From a virus: 50,893 nucleotides of DNA. The notes below the pieces were generated by a model that was given only the letters and a program-made list of their open reading frames with translations, searched no databases and had not been told where the DNA came from. The stretch lies in IMG/VR virus record IMGVR_UViG_3300008261_000094, positions 1-50,893 of that record. The stretch is one strand, 5' to 3'. A program made the position numbers and the translations under genes. Shown in pieces: positions 25,631 through 34,182 of this stretch. How positions within the stretch are numbered: the first letter of the stretch is position 1; every line of letters begins with the position of its first letter.

Positions 25631-25644
25631 AAGATATACCTACC

Positions 25645-26172
25645 TTAGAATGGAACTCGCTCATCTTCCTCTGAGCGTTTACGGGAACTAGAAGACGCTG
25701 AAGATGCTGAAGAACGCTTACTGCGTGGAACATATTCTTCTTCATCGTCATCATCTTCAATTAATTCGCGACGAGATTTTGTCTGAGGCTTAGAGTCCGA
25801 CTTCGATGATTTAGAGTTATTAGAACGAGAATTACTATCTGAATCACTTGTCTGTGGAACAAAATCTACATTGCCAATTTTAAAGTTGTGAAAGAATTTT
25901 TTCTCACCATCTTTATCTGATTCAAAAGTATTATACTCACAATTTGAAACTGCAATAGCAGAACCATCTTCAAAGTATTGGTCAATAAACTCTGCTGTCT
26001 TACCGAATGCAATCATTGGTACAAATACTTGAGTCTTTCCTTCTTTTTTATCTTCTTCTGATACGTACTTCTTACGAACTCCTAAGCGAAATGTAACTCG
26101 GAATCCATCTTTCCCTGGGCTACCAGAAGATTCTAACTTATAAATCTTGCCAAGAAATGTGATTGTTTGCAT
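25645..26172 (-). CDS. ssb: Single-stranded DNA-binding protein
   Basis: 175 residues from ATG 26172 (GGAGGT ten bases upstream). N-terminal 105 residues are an OB-fold like SSB (ITFLGKIYKLESSGS, VFVPMIAFGKTAEFIDQYF, FFHNFKIGNVDFVPQ). A Ser/Lys/Asp-rich disordered linker follows, and the end is DERVPF, the acidic-aromatic tip by which SSB recruits partners. It is encoded directly downstream of the DnaE polymerase and upstream of recA. Confidence 0.85.
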   Translation of the reverse strand: MQTITFLGKIYKLESSGSPGKDGFRVTFRLGVRKKYVSEEDKKEGKTQVFVPMIAFGKTAEFIDQYFEDGSAIAVSNCEYNTFESDKDGEKKFFHNFKIGNVDFVPQTSDSDSNSRSNNSKSSKSDSKPQTKSRRELIEDDDDEEEYVPRSKRSSASSASSSSRKRSEEDERVPF

Positions 26173-26228
26173 AAATACATCAACCTCCAATAGTTAATTT
26201 AAATTTCAAAAATAATTCGGCAGAAAGA

Positions 26229-27807
26229 TTACTGATATAATTCTGCGAGCGGGTTTTTCTTTTTAACTGAAACTGTTTCTATAAGTAATTCTTCTGAAAC
26301 CTGAGGTTTAGCTTGCGCTGCAGACATTTCAGACTGGTCAACATCAGAGGAATAATGCTGACTATACTTCTTCTTGGGTGCTCTTATTCCTTCAACAATC
26401 AAAGATTCCTTGCCATTATTAACATCTTTTCTGCCCTTAACGATAATAACATTATTCTTAAATAAATGTTCATGGTATTCCATATAAACATCAGTAAATA
26501 ATGTACAGTTAATATCTTCAGCGCTAGTTTCCAAGGTAATAAAAGCCATAGGTTTACCTTTCTTTGTTGTAATCTGCTTTATTGATTTCACCCTACCACC
26601 AATCTTAATCGGCTCTTCAGCTAAAACAGTTTCCCATTTCCGATAAGGCAAACCATCTAAAGGATGACCAGAAACAAACATACCGATATAATTCTTTTCA
26701 CAATCAAATCGAACTTTATCGTTATATTCTGAAGCAGAATACTTAGGATACTCTTCAGCTTTTGGTCGCTTTGTTTTATCTTTAGAAGCTTTTGCTTCCA
26801 AATATTCTTCTATTGTTCCTTGATATAATTTACCTTTACGGATTGTAAAGAAATAATGATTTAATAAACGATATCTATTCTCTTCAAATGAATCAAATAC
26901 GCCAGATAAAATAAGAATCTGTACAGAAGTTTTATTAATAACTCTTGCATTAACTCGTTGAATAAAATCATCAAAATCAGTAAAAGGAAGTTTAGAGCGG
27001 ACAAGACTTATCTCTTCAATAACTGCTGGACCTACGCCCTTAATAGATAATAAGCCGATACGTATTGCTAATCTAGAATGCTCAACTCCAGAATCATCAG
27101 ATTCAATAATACGTTCTATTGTATATTGTAAATCTGATTTATTAATATCTGGCGGAAGAATTGGAATACTTAATCGTTTTGCTTCTTTTAAATTTGCTAT
27201 AGTCTTATCTTGGTCATCGGCTTCAGATGTTAATTGTGCAGATAGAAATTCCACTGGATAATATACTTTGAGCCACGTGGTTAAAAAAGATAAATAAGCA
27301 TAAGCTGCACTATGACTAGCATTAAAACTATATCCGGCAAATTTTTCCATAGCATCAAATAAACCATTAGCAAATTCTAAAGAATGACCCATCTCAATAG
27401 CACCGGGAGCATTTACTGGTGACTTACTAATCTTTAATGCACAATCTTTAAGAAAAGCTTTTTCTTTTTCATCTTTTTGTAAATCAATAGCTTCATTAAT
27501 TTTTGTGTAAGCATTCTTTCCATAAAGAAACTGCCATCTTGCAGGTACAACATCTGCTAATTTCTTTTTGCCTATCAATCTTCTCAGATTATCGGAATCA
27601 CCCAACGTATATCCTGCAATAACTTGAACGACACTCATAATTTGCTCTTGATAAATCATAACGCCACGAGAACGCTGAAGTATAGGTTTTAATAACTCAT
27701 GAGTATCTTTCATATATACGTCTGCACTAATAGAACCATTCATAATGTATCTTTCTGCCATAGTGATTCCTGGTTCAATTTCAGCATCTAATGGACCTGG
27801 TCGGAAA
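26229..27807 (-). CDS. dnaE: DNA polymerase III alpha (DnaE type), exon 2
   Basis: Second exon of the split polymerase. Starting at base 27807 the frame reads (L)FRPGPLDAEIEPG, the conserved RPGP motif of C-family polymerases. YGVMIYQEQIM-like text follows (here SRGVMIYQEQIMSVV), then the fingers, a helix-hairpin-helix IKGVGPAVIEEIS and an OB domain (IKIGGRVKSIKQITTKKGKP). Joined to exon 1 after base 29058, it gives a protein of about 1212 residues. An ATG at 27761 could be mistaken for a separate start, but the upstream codons are conserved polymerase sequence and ATG 27761 lacks an RBS. Confidence 0.92.
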
Positions 27808-27811
27808 CTTT

Positions 27812-27843
27812 TTGTTACCTTAATAAGATTTTAATAGTATAAT
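27812..27843 (+). promoter_or_regulatory. Promoter-like element for the intron endonuclease
   Basis: TATAAT at 27838-27843 with TTGTTA at 27812-27817 (a 20-base gap, longer than ideal), 19 bases before the endonuclease start. It lies just inside the 3' end of the intron and points rightward, opposite to dnaE. Confidence 0.45.
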
Positions 27844-27862
27844 TCAATTGAGGTGATAAATA

Positions 27863-28756
27863 ATGGACTCTAGATATATAACTAAAGAAAAATGTCTAGA
27901 AGAAATAAAAATAATACATAAAATATACGGAAAAGTTACAAAAAAAGAACTTAGACTTTACGGAGTCATTTCTTACGACACAATTCAAAGAAGATTTGGA
28001 AGTATAACAAATGCTCTTGAATTGCTAGGAATAAATCCATCAAATGGTCAAAGAAAAATGGTCAGTAAAGAAGAAGTAGCAAATGATGTAATTGAAGTAA
28101 AAAATAAAATAGGTTATATCAGTAAGCCAGTTTATGAGAAGTATGGAAAATATAATGTAAAGGTAATTAACCGCTTATTCAACGGATTTTCAGAGATGTA
28201 CAAAGAGTTAGGACTCTCAAGACACTCAAGCGGGTATATTCCATCCGAAGAAGAATTAATCCAAGATATAATTGACTTAAACCAAGAACATGGAATGGTA
28301 ACTGCAAATATAATTAAAAACTTTGGTAAGTTTTCAACCACTACATATCATGAAAGATTTGGGTCAATTAATAATGCTTATAAAGCTGCTGGACTAATAG
28401 AAAGAAAAAGCGGACAATCATCTCATGCGAACTGGGTGATAAATAGGTTTTCTAAAATTATTGGAGAAGAACCTATCTTTGAAAAAAGATTTGAATGGCT
28501 AAGAAATCCTTTAACAAATCGAATCTTACCAGTGGACGCGTACTTTCCAAACTCTAATATTATAATTGAATACAATGGCCCACAACACTATAAAGTAGAC
28601 AATATGTATACAAGTACTGAAGAAAAATTGGCTTATAGAAAAAACCTAGATAAAATAAAATATAAAATGATTGAAGATAAAAAAATAAAACTAATAGTAG
28701 TCCATTATAAAGATGTAGTCTCAAATGATTACATTAAAAATCGTATTAGGGCCTAG
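27863..28756 (+). CDS. EDxHD-type (Vsr-like) homing endonuclease, antisense inside the dnaE intron
   Basis: 297 residues, RBS GAGGTGAT. Three repeated DNA-binding modules of about 55 residues (ends: FGSITNALELLGI, FNGFSEMYKELGL, FGSINNAYKAAGL). Then a nuclease domain related to Vsr: E207 region, D225 (PVDAYFP), E236 and H242 (IIEYNGPQHY), D263. This is the architecture of I-Bth0305I, known from a Bacillus phage recA intron. It would cut intronless dnaE alleles and spread the intron. It runs opposite to the intron, with its own promoter-like site, RBS and terminator. Confidence 0.85.
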   Translation: MDSRYITKEKCLEEIKIIHKIYGKVTKKELRLYGVISYDTIQRRFGSITNALELLGINPSNGQRKMVSKEEVANDVIEVKNKIGYISKPVYEKYGKYNVKVINRLFNGFSEMYKELGLSRHSSGYIPSEEELIQDIIDLNQEHGMVTANIIKNFGKFSTTTYHERFGSINNAYKAAGLIERKSGQSSHANWVINRFSKIIGEEPIFEKRFEWLRNPLTNRILPVDAYFPNSNIIIEYNGPQHYKVDNMYTSTEEKLAYRKNLDKIKYKMIEDKKIKLIVVHYKDVVSNDYIKNRIRA

Positions 28757-28776
28757 TCATTTCTGCTAGGCTCTTT
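28748..28776 (+). terminator. Terminator of the intron endonuclease gene
   Basis: A 9-bp stem (AGGGCCTAG with CTAGGCTCT, one G-U pair) with a 9-base loop, ending in TTT. The endonuclease stop codon TAG lies inside the left arm. On the other strand the same bases may form a peripheral hairpin of the intron RNA. Confidence 0.6.
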
Positions 28777-29057
28777 AACTTTCGCTAAAGAACAGACTGT
28801 ATCATTAGGCATAAATGCCTTAGTGGGGTTAACTATAGATATTGCTATCTATAATCGCGGATATTCCGCCAGTCGTTGAGGGTGAATTCTCTACGAGATT
28901 TCTTCCCTGCGTATTTCAGACTCCTACGAGTCGGTTGTCCAATCCTATCTATTTTTTATGGTCAAGCCGCATTCACGTTTACCTCTCGGTTACGTTGTAG
29001 CAAGATAGGCTCTAAGGATTTTCCCGCATATAACCCACTTAGCCGCCCCTCTGTCAA

Positions 29058-31117
29058 AGGGCCAATATATCAATTAAATCTTGAAATTTTCTTGGCTTAA
29101 CCTGTCTTGTAAACTTTGTAATTGGACCACCAGAAAGCTGAAATACAGCATGAGTGTGACCTTCAGATAATGTTTTATATACTAATGAATCTTTTAAGGT
29201 AACGTCATAAAGATTAATTCTTTTACCTTCATTTTTATAAATATTATCTAAAGCCATAGAAATAACAGATAAAGTTCTAAGACCTAATAAATCATATTTA
29301 ACAATTCCAACCTTATCACAAGAATCCATATCAATTGTTATTACATCTAATACAGCAGTTGAAGTTCCTTTTTCAATTGGAATATAATTCGATATCTTAT
29401 CTCTACAAATAACAACTCCGCCAGCATGTAATCCTTTAGAACGTATTATACCTTCGATACGACTTAAATTCTTATATATATCAGGAAACTCTAGCATATA
29501 CTCTTTAAATCTAGAAGCTATAGCAACAATACTTCCTTCTCTTGCACCATACTTAGTAGCAAAATCAGCATCATCAGCGAGCTTCATTAATATATCAAGA
29601 GTTATATCGGATTGGTCAGGCATTTTATCAGGTAGTAATTCTGATATCTCACTAGCAACTGCAGGGTCTATATCATAAACCCTGACTATATCTCTTATAC
29701 CAGACTTAACCCCTATTTCTCCAAGAGTAATAATTTGAGCAACATTATCTTGACCATATTTATTTTTAATATATTCTATGCATTCGCCTCTTTTAATATC
29801 GGGGACATCGAGGTCAATATCCGGCATCGATTCCCGCTGAACATTTAAAAACCTCTCAAACTGAAGTCCATAAATAATAGGGTCAAGTTTAGTAATATCT
29901 AGTAGAAATGCCAATAAACTTCCAGCAGCACTTCCGCGCCCCGTGCCTTGAAAGATATTATTATTTTTTAGAAAGTTAACAAAGTCCCATAAAACTAAAA
30001 AATAACTGGCATATCCTTTACTGCAAATAACATCTAGTTCCATCTGAAGTCTAGCTATATATTGATTTACATCTATCGACTCATTTAAATTAGATAATTT
30101 AACAAGATAATTTTCTAAACTTGAATAACATAGGAATTGTAAATAAGAAGAATCATTATATCCAGGTGGGCAGTCGTAGATGGGCATTAAATTTAATTTA
30201 AGAGGAACTTTAGCAGAACAGAAATTTCCTACTAATTTTGCATTATAGATGGCTTGATAAGGAATGTTATGTTTGTCGGCCCAATCATATAATTCTCGTG
30301 GAGAGCGAACATAATAAGGATAATCACCCTCATATCGATAGCGAGTGCAATCATGCTTCTTTGATTTAAATCCAATACATATTAATGTATCGTGATAATC
30401 GCCATCCTCTTGATAAACATAATGAATGTCGCTAGTGACAATTAAAGGTACACCTGTATCTTTTGATAAATCAATGAGTTGTTGATTAACAATATTTTGA
30501 GTAAGAATTTCATTATCTTGAAGCTCTAAGTAAAACTGATAAAACATGTTTTTGAGGCGAAGAACTAAAGCTTTTGCTTCATCATAATCGCCTTCCATTA
30601 AATACTGAGCAACTCTACCGCCTAAACAAGCAGAAGTAGCAATTAAATTTTTACCTAAATTATTTTGCTCAATAAAATCAAAATCAGTACGTTCATTATC
30701 ATCAAATTTACCTACTGTACCAGCATCAGATACGATTCTTACTAAATCCTTGAATCCATCATCATTACAAGCCAGAAGAAGAAAATGATAAACAGGAATC
30801 CGAGTACCGCTACTATCGTTGCGCGTATGAATAGTTCGATTATCTGTTTCATATATCTCACACCCTGGAATGTATTTTAGACCATAATCTTTAGCTGTCT
30901 CTGTAAAGTCTACGATACTATAGGTAGTCCCATGCTCTGTCACGGCAAACGAATCATAACCAAGTTCTTTTAATCGTTTACATAAGTCCTTTGGTCGACA
31001 AAGACCATCTTTAATTGAATACTTTGTATGCACATGTAAATGAGAAAAATCTTTTGTCTTATCTATTATTGATGAGTCAAAATATTCATCGGTTAGATAA
31101 GCCTTTAAGGTAGTCAA
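29058..31117 (-). CDS. dnaE: DNA polymerase III alpha (DnaE type), exon 1
   Basis: About 687 residues from TTG 31117 (GGAGGT eight bases upstream). N-terminal PHP domain with metal-type motifs SHLHVHTKYS (residues 25-34), TEHGTTYS and GCEIYETD. Palm: GTGRGSAAGSLLAFLLDIT and MPDIDLDVPD (two catalytic Asp), then KYDLLGLRTLSVI (third Asp). Exon ends in DLIDILAL; without splicing the ribosome stops at TGA 29056-29054. This bacterial-type replicase would copy the phage genome; C-family polymerases are less common in phages than A- or B-family enzymes. Confidence 0.94.
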
Positions 31118-31147
31118 GCACTGTCACCTCCATCGATTTACTAGTTT

Positions 31148-31156
31148 ATTATACCA
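31148..31156 (-). promoter_or_regulatory. Extended -10 promoter of dnaE
   Basis: TGGTATAAT on the minus strand, 31 bases before the dnaE start codon. TTGTCA lies upstream but with a 21-base gap, too far to be a usual -35 box. Confidence 0.6.
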
Positions 31157-31184
31157 TAAAAATCCGACTTTATGTGACAAAATG

Positions 31185-31340
31185 TTATCTTTTCCTACGA
31201 TTTATGCGCTCAAATGTTCTTCTAACTGAACGCTCTTCATAAGATTCGGAGTCAAGTTTTGTAAGTAATTTTGAAACAATAATTGAACCTGCATGGTAGG
31301 CAATATCTTTTCCTATCTTAAATAGAATGTGCTTGAGCAT
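31185..31340 (-). CDS. Short basic protein, 51 residues
   Basis: Begins MLKHILFKIGKDIAYHAGS, has a moderately hydrophobic first half and a very basic end (RSVRRTFERINRRKR). GGGG lies five bases before the ATG, and codon use matches the neighbours. It sits alone between dnaE and the gene ending at 31448 and fills an otherwise empty 330-base gap. Probably real; function unknown. Confidence 0.55.
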   Translation of the reverse strand: MLKHILFKIGKDIAYHAGSIIVSKLLTKLDSESYEERSVRRTFERINRRKR

Positions 31341-31420
31341 AAAAATCCCCTTTTACACGGATATTTAATGGGTTATAATCGAAGTGAGTACAACTCAAAA
31401 GTAATTTCCCATTATCCGAA

Positions 31421-31449
31421 CCCACTAGATATCTAGTGGGTATTTTTTT
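31421..31449 (+). terminator. Hairpin with U-tract pointing rightward
   Basis: Perfect palindrome CCCACTAGATATCTAGTGGG followed on the plus strand by TATTTTTTT. No plus-strand gene ends here; the neighbouring minus-strand gene stops at 31448. It may stop antisense transcription. Confidence 0.55.
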
Positions 31450-31741
31450 AATAATCGGAAGGAAGCATAATTGTGCCAACAGTACCATGCTCATGCTCTT
31501 CGCTCATTGCCCAAATGGTTTCAGGAATTTGGAGTTTAATTTTAGCAAGAATATTATTATCTCCATCCGTAATACTTGTATAGTCACCATCAGGAGTAAA
31601 GCAGAGCATATAAGAAGTTGGGAAATAAGTAACAGAGGAATCGCAAATTTTAGCAATAGATTCGTTAGTAACTAAACCTTGCTCAAGCATGTCTGCAATT
31701 GTGATAGTCATCACAAAAGAGATTAGTGGACTAGTAAACAT
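31448..31741 (-). CDS. Small protein of unknown function downstream of groES
   Basis: 97 residues, with AAGGAGG seven bases before ATG 31741. Strand-rich; a helix ADMLEQGLVTNESIAKI near the N-terminus, then hydrophobic strands. No family recognised. The groES terminator separates it from groES, so it may need its own promoter or read-through. Confidence 0.65.
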   Translation of the reverse strand: MFTSPLISFVMTITIADMLEQGLVTNESIAKICDSSVTYFPTSYMLCFTPDGDYTSITDGDNNILAKIKLQIPETIWAMSEEHEHGTVGTIMLPSDY

Positions 31742-31775
31742 ACCATAGCCTCCTTAATTTATGTAAAATAAAAAA

Positions 31776-31801
31776 GGCAGAAGCATTAGTTCGCTTCTGC
31801 C
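31776..31801 (-). terminator. Terminator overlapping the groES stop
   Basis: GGCAGAAGC pairs with GCTTCTGCC around an 8-base loop, followed on the minus strand by TTTTTTATTTT. The last groES codons lie in the first arm. Confidence 0.85.
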
Positions 31802-32094
31802 GGAAATACTGCAAGAATATGTCCTTCATTAATGACTAAATAAGTCTCACCATCTTGTTCAAATGGCGCACCAGCTAAGCGAGAATATAAAACTTTATCT
31901 CCAACTTCTACTTCAACCGGAAAATAAACTCCATTATCTAGTCGTGTACCAGAGCCTACTGCTACAACAACCCCGACGTAATTATCTTCTTGATACTTTT
32001 CAGGAATAATAATACCGAATGATGTAACCGATTCTTTTTCAACAGGCTTTACAGCAACTCTTCCACCAATTAATTTAACATTTACTTGAGACAT
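31786..32094 (-). CDS. groES: GroES-like co-chaperonin
   Basis: 102 residues, close to host GroES (about 94). Seen: GGRVAVKPVEKESVTSFGII (first strand and mobile loop), VVAVGSGTR, VEVGDKVLYSRLAG and YLVINEGHILAVF, the standard beta-barrel order. The mobile-loop region TSFGIIIP corresponds to the GroEL-binding GGIVLP tip. It should cap host GroEL, as T4 gp31 does for capsid folding. No phage GroEL is in the window. It forms the end of the unit 33214-31786. Confidence 0.9.
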   Translation of the reverse strand: MSQVNVKLIGGRVAVKPVEKESVTSFGIIIPEKYQEDNYVGVVVAVGSGTRLDNGVYFPVEVEVGDKVLYSRLAGAPFEQDGETYLVINEGHILAVFPAEAN

Positions 32095-32106
32095 TTATTT
32101 CACCTC

Positions 32107-32613
32107 TTATAGAAATTTTTTTAAGTTATCAGAAGGGTCCTCTAGGTCATCTAATAAATCATTGATATCAACATCTGACAAGGAACTAATCGATGTTTTC
32201 ATCGACTGAATTAGTTCTTTTATTTCATCTTTACTTGCACGTCTGACAGATGATTTCTTGTCTGAAGATTTATCTTCATAATTAGAAACTACAGTTCCAT
32301 AAATAAAAATTGGAGGAATGTCTTCCATCTTAACATCTTGATTAATAAGTTGAATTTCTTTTTCAAAGTCTTTTATAATTTTAAAATACTTATCAATTTC
32401 TACAACTTTATCTTTTTTAATATATTTGGTTTCAATCTTTTTATTTTTTCGATAAAAATTAATCATGTTAAAAGATACTTTATTATCTTTATTTAATTTT
32501 GCTAAAAATAAAAAGATATGACCTTCAACTGGGTCAGATGTAATGTAGGAACGAAAAACTAAATCGCCATCATCAAGGTCAAAGTCCATCTCAATTGGTA
32601 AAACATGTGGCAC
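32107..32613 (-). CDS. Protein of unknown function in the groES unit
   Basis: 168 residues from GTG 32613 with GAGGG upstream. First 110 residues look like an alpha/beta domain with a basic strand region (FYRKNKKIETKYIKKDKV). A Lys/Ser linker follows, then an acidic helical tail (DVDINDLLDDLEDPSDNL). Lies 12 bases before groES. No family recognised. Confidence 0.6.
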   Translation of the reverse strand: MPHVLPIEMDFDLDDGDLVFRSYITSDPVEGHIFLFLAKLNKDNKVSFNMINFYRKNKKIETKYIKKDKVVEIDKYFKIIKDFEKEIQLINQDVKMEDIPPIFIYGTVVSNYEDKSSDKKSSVRRASKDEIKELIQSMKTSISSLSDVDINDLLDDLEDPSDNLKKFL

Positions 32614-32629
32614 AAAAATCCCTCCTCAA

Positions 32630-33214
32630 TTAAATTGGGGTCTCAATTGCAGATTCAAAATCAAAGAAATCTTCTGCTAACTCTTTGTCAATCTGCATTG
32701 GATTTCCATCGGTATACTGACTTGGAATTTCTATATCCTCAAATGATTTTACATCATCTTCATCATCTTGGCTACTATCTGATACAGATTGTTGAGGATT
32801 TTTAGCAGGACGACCACGACGCTTTACAGTACCATCATCAGATGCTTTTTGCTTTGCTTGAGGATTGCCAACCATCTTTTCTAATTCAAGAAGGCGACGA
32901 ATAAGAGCAGCTTGACTCATATCTGTTAAATCTGCTCGAACTTGCATTACTCGACAAGCTGGACACTCATCGTTTTCAACATCTTCAATAGGAACCATTT
33001 CACCGCAAGAAGAACACTGACAAGCTTCGATTAAATCTGCGCTACTTGTAATTACATAACCTGTATTTACATTTGTAAAAGGCATTACTAAATTAAATTC
33101 TTCTGCCTCTTCAATAATAACTGGCTCTTCTCCTTGAAAATCGACAATAACTTCTTTCTTTACAATCGCACGAAATAGAGTTGTGCGCTTATCATCAGGA
33201 CTTACATAAGGCAT
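32630..33214 (-). CDS. Zinc-ribbon protein with acidic tail
   Basis: 194 residues. The middle has CSSCGEM and CPACRVM, 17 residues apart, forming a rubredoxin-like zinc knuckle pair. A basic linker KRRGRPAKNP resembles an AT-hook (RGRP) that binds the minor groove of AT-rich DNA. The last 50 residues are acidic. First gene of the groES unit, RBS AGGGAG. It may be a DNA-binding or transcription-related protein; inference from motifs. Confidence 0.65.
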   Translation of the reverse strand: MPYVSPDDKRTTLFRAIVKKEVIVDFQGEEPVIIEEAEEFNLVMPFTNVNTGYVITSSADLIEACQCSSCGEMVPIEDVENDECPACRVMQVRADLTDMSQAALIRRLLELEKMVGNPQAKQKASDDGTVKRRGRPAKNPQQSVSDSSQDDEDDVKSFEDIEIPSQYTDGNPMQIDKELAEDFFDFESAIETPI

Positions 33215-33266
33215 GATAATCTCTCCCTAATATATTTTTTAATAACTATATGATAGTCAAAAAAAT

Positions 33267-33294
33267 AACACCTATGCATTATCGCATCGGTGTT
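33267..33294 (-). terminator. Terminator at the end of the small membrane protein gene
   Basis: AACACC and GGTGTT form the outer stem with inner ATGC/GCAT pairing, followed on the minus strand by ATTTTTTT. The stop codon at 33279 lies inside it. Confidence 0.75.
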
Positions 33295-33491
33295 AGTCTC
33301 ATCTGACTACAATCAGATATCGTATTTAGTTTGACAAATGCATTGCAATATTCTTCGGTATAAACCGTATCATAAAACTCTTTTGTGTCTTGCCAATCGA
33401 TGTAATTGGAGTTTTTACGATGTTTGTAGTACAAATAAGCGACGACAGGTAGTAGTAGGCAAATGCCTACCGTCAAAACTAGTGTAAACAT
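33279..33491 (-). CDS. Small single-pass membrane protein
   Basis: 70 residues. An N-terminal hydrophobic helix (MFTLVLTVGICLLLPVVAYL) is followed by basic residues (YYKHRKNS), so the rest is probably cytoplasmic. The unusual RBS GGGGGGACC lies nine bases before the ATG. It stands alone between the repeat array and a terminator, so it is probably a single-gene transcript starting in the array's flank. Confidence 0.6.
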   Translation of the reverse strand: MFTLVLTVGICLLLPVVAYLYYKHRKNSNYIDWQDTKEFYDTVYTEEYCNAFVKLNTISDCSQMRLTPMR

Positions 33492-33534
33492 TTTTGTTCG
33501 GTCCCCCCGATATCGTTTACTGAATAGTCTAAAC

Positions 33535-33644
33535 TGTAAGTGCTTACATCATGATAGTGCTAATTTTATTATAAAAATTCAGAATTGTAAATGGGTTTCG
33601 GAATATATATGAAATTTTAGGTCCTTACAGGTAAATATTGTAAG
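33535..33644. promoter_or_regulatory. Repeated TGTAAG/CTTACA palindromes (operator-like)
   Basis: TGTAAG-TG-CTTACA is a 14-bp palindrome at 33535-33548; CTTACA at 33624 and TGTAAG at 33639 form a second, inverted pair. They flank a TATAAT on the minus strand (33567-33573 region), upstream of the small membrane protein gene. This fits binding sites for a dimeric repressor or activator; the protein is unknown. Confidence 0.45.
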
Positions 33645-33680
33645 ATAATCAATTTAATGGAAATACACATTTACTCTTCA

Positions 33681-34182
33681 GGTCTCTGGTAGTCAAAAGT
33701 TCACATTTTTATTCTAGGGCTCAGTAAGATATTAGTTCATATTATAGTATCAGTTCTCAAATATCATTAAATTCATATAGTCTCAATGGATATCACTAAA
33801 GAATTGATTCGCAAATCGTAACGGGTTCTCAATTTTTATTAGGCATTGTTATCAGGGTTTTATTCGGTTTTTTTATTTAGTTGTCATAATGATACCTGGT
33901 TCTCTTCATAATTTAATTCACTTTCACCTCTAGGAGCTCAAGCTAGTACGGTTCATAATCTGCCATAGGTTCTCAATATTTTTACTAATTCACACGATTT
34001 CCATGGGTATCATTTTATTTCTGGTTCATTGATTCTTTTAGGTTGTCAAGTAGTCAATAATTCGTAATGGTAATAGGTTCCCTATATCATACAACTCATA
34101 CTCAAGATTATGGAGCGCATTTGTCATTTAATTCGCAAATCCAATATGGTTATCATGTGTAACAGGGCTAAGTATATTAGAC
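33681..34182. repeat. Array of about 28 degenerate 18-bp repeats arranged as seven 72-bp units
   Basis: Non-coding. Units begin at 33681, 33698, 33716, 33734, 33752, 33770, 33788, 33806, 33824, 33842, 33861, 33879, 33898, 33915, 33933, 33950, 33968, 33987, 34005, 34023, 34041, 34059, 34076, 34093, 34112, 34130, 34148 and 34165. All steps are 17, 18 or 19 bases. Core consensus RRTTCNCA, best copies GGTTCTCA (33824, 33968) and AATTCACA (33987); the other ten bases are AT-rich. AATTCrCA-type units recur every fourth position (33770, 33915, 33987, 34059, 34130), giving a 72-bp higher-order period. The 17/19 steps rule out a coding repeat. Candidate origin iterons, partition site or packaging site. 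Confidence 0.8.

Larger units (their letters stand above)
27808..29057 (-). ncRNA. Group I self-splicing intron in dnaE
   Basis: 1250 bases on the minus strand. Core elements read in intron sense: P element TATGCGGGAAAATCC (29017-29031 region), R element CAACGACTGG (about 28868-28880) and S element ATACAGTC (about 28793-28803), where GACTG and CAGTC form P7. P1: exon end GCCCT pairs with internal guide AGGGGC about ten bases inside the intron, giving the required U-G pair at the 5' site (after base 29058). The intron ends in G at 27808. The join restores LAL-FRPGP exactly in frame. The 3' part holds an endonuclease gene on the opposite strand. Confidence 0.88.

Noticed and set aside
27761-27807. 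Separate start of a second polymerase gene at ATG 27761
   Set aside because: The 15 codons before this ATG encode the conserved FRPGPLD motif and the ATG has no RBS; splicing to exon 1 explains the layout.
28876-29100. Open frame of 74 codons on the plus strand
   Set aside because: It is the antisense of the group I intron core; no RBS and no protein-like pattern.
33681-34182. CRISPR array
   Set aside because: Period is only 18 bases, repeats are degenerate and there are no unique spacers of 30 or more bases; no cas genes are near (the Cas4-like nuclease at 1 kb is an isolated RecB-family enzyme).
33681-34182. Hexapeptide-coding repeat (18 bases = 6 codons)
   Set aside because: Steps of 17 and 19 bases shift the frame repeatedly and stops occur in all frames.
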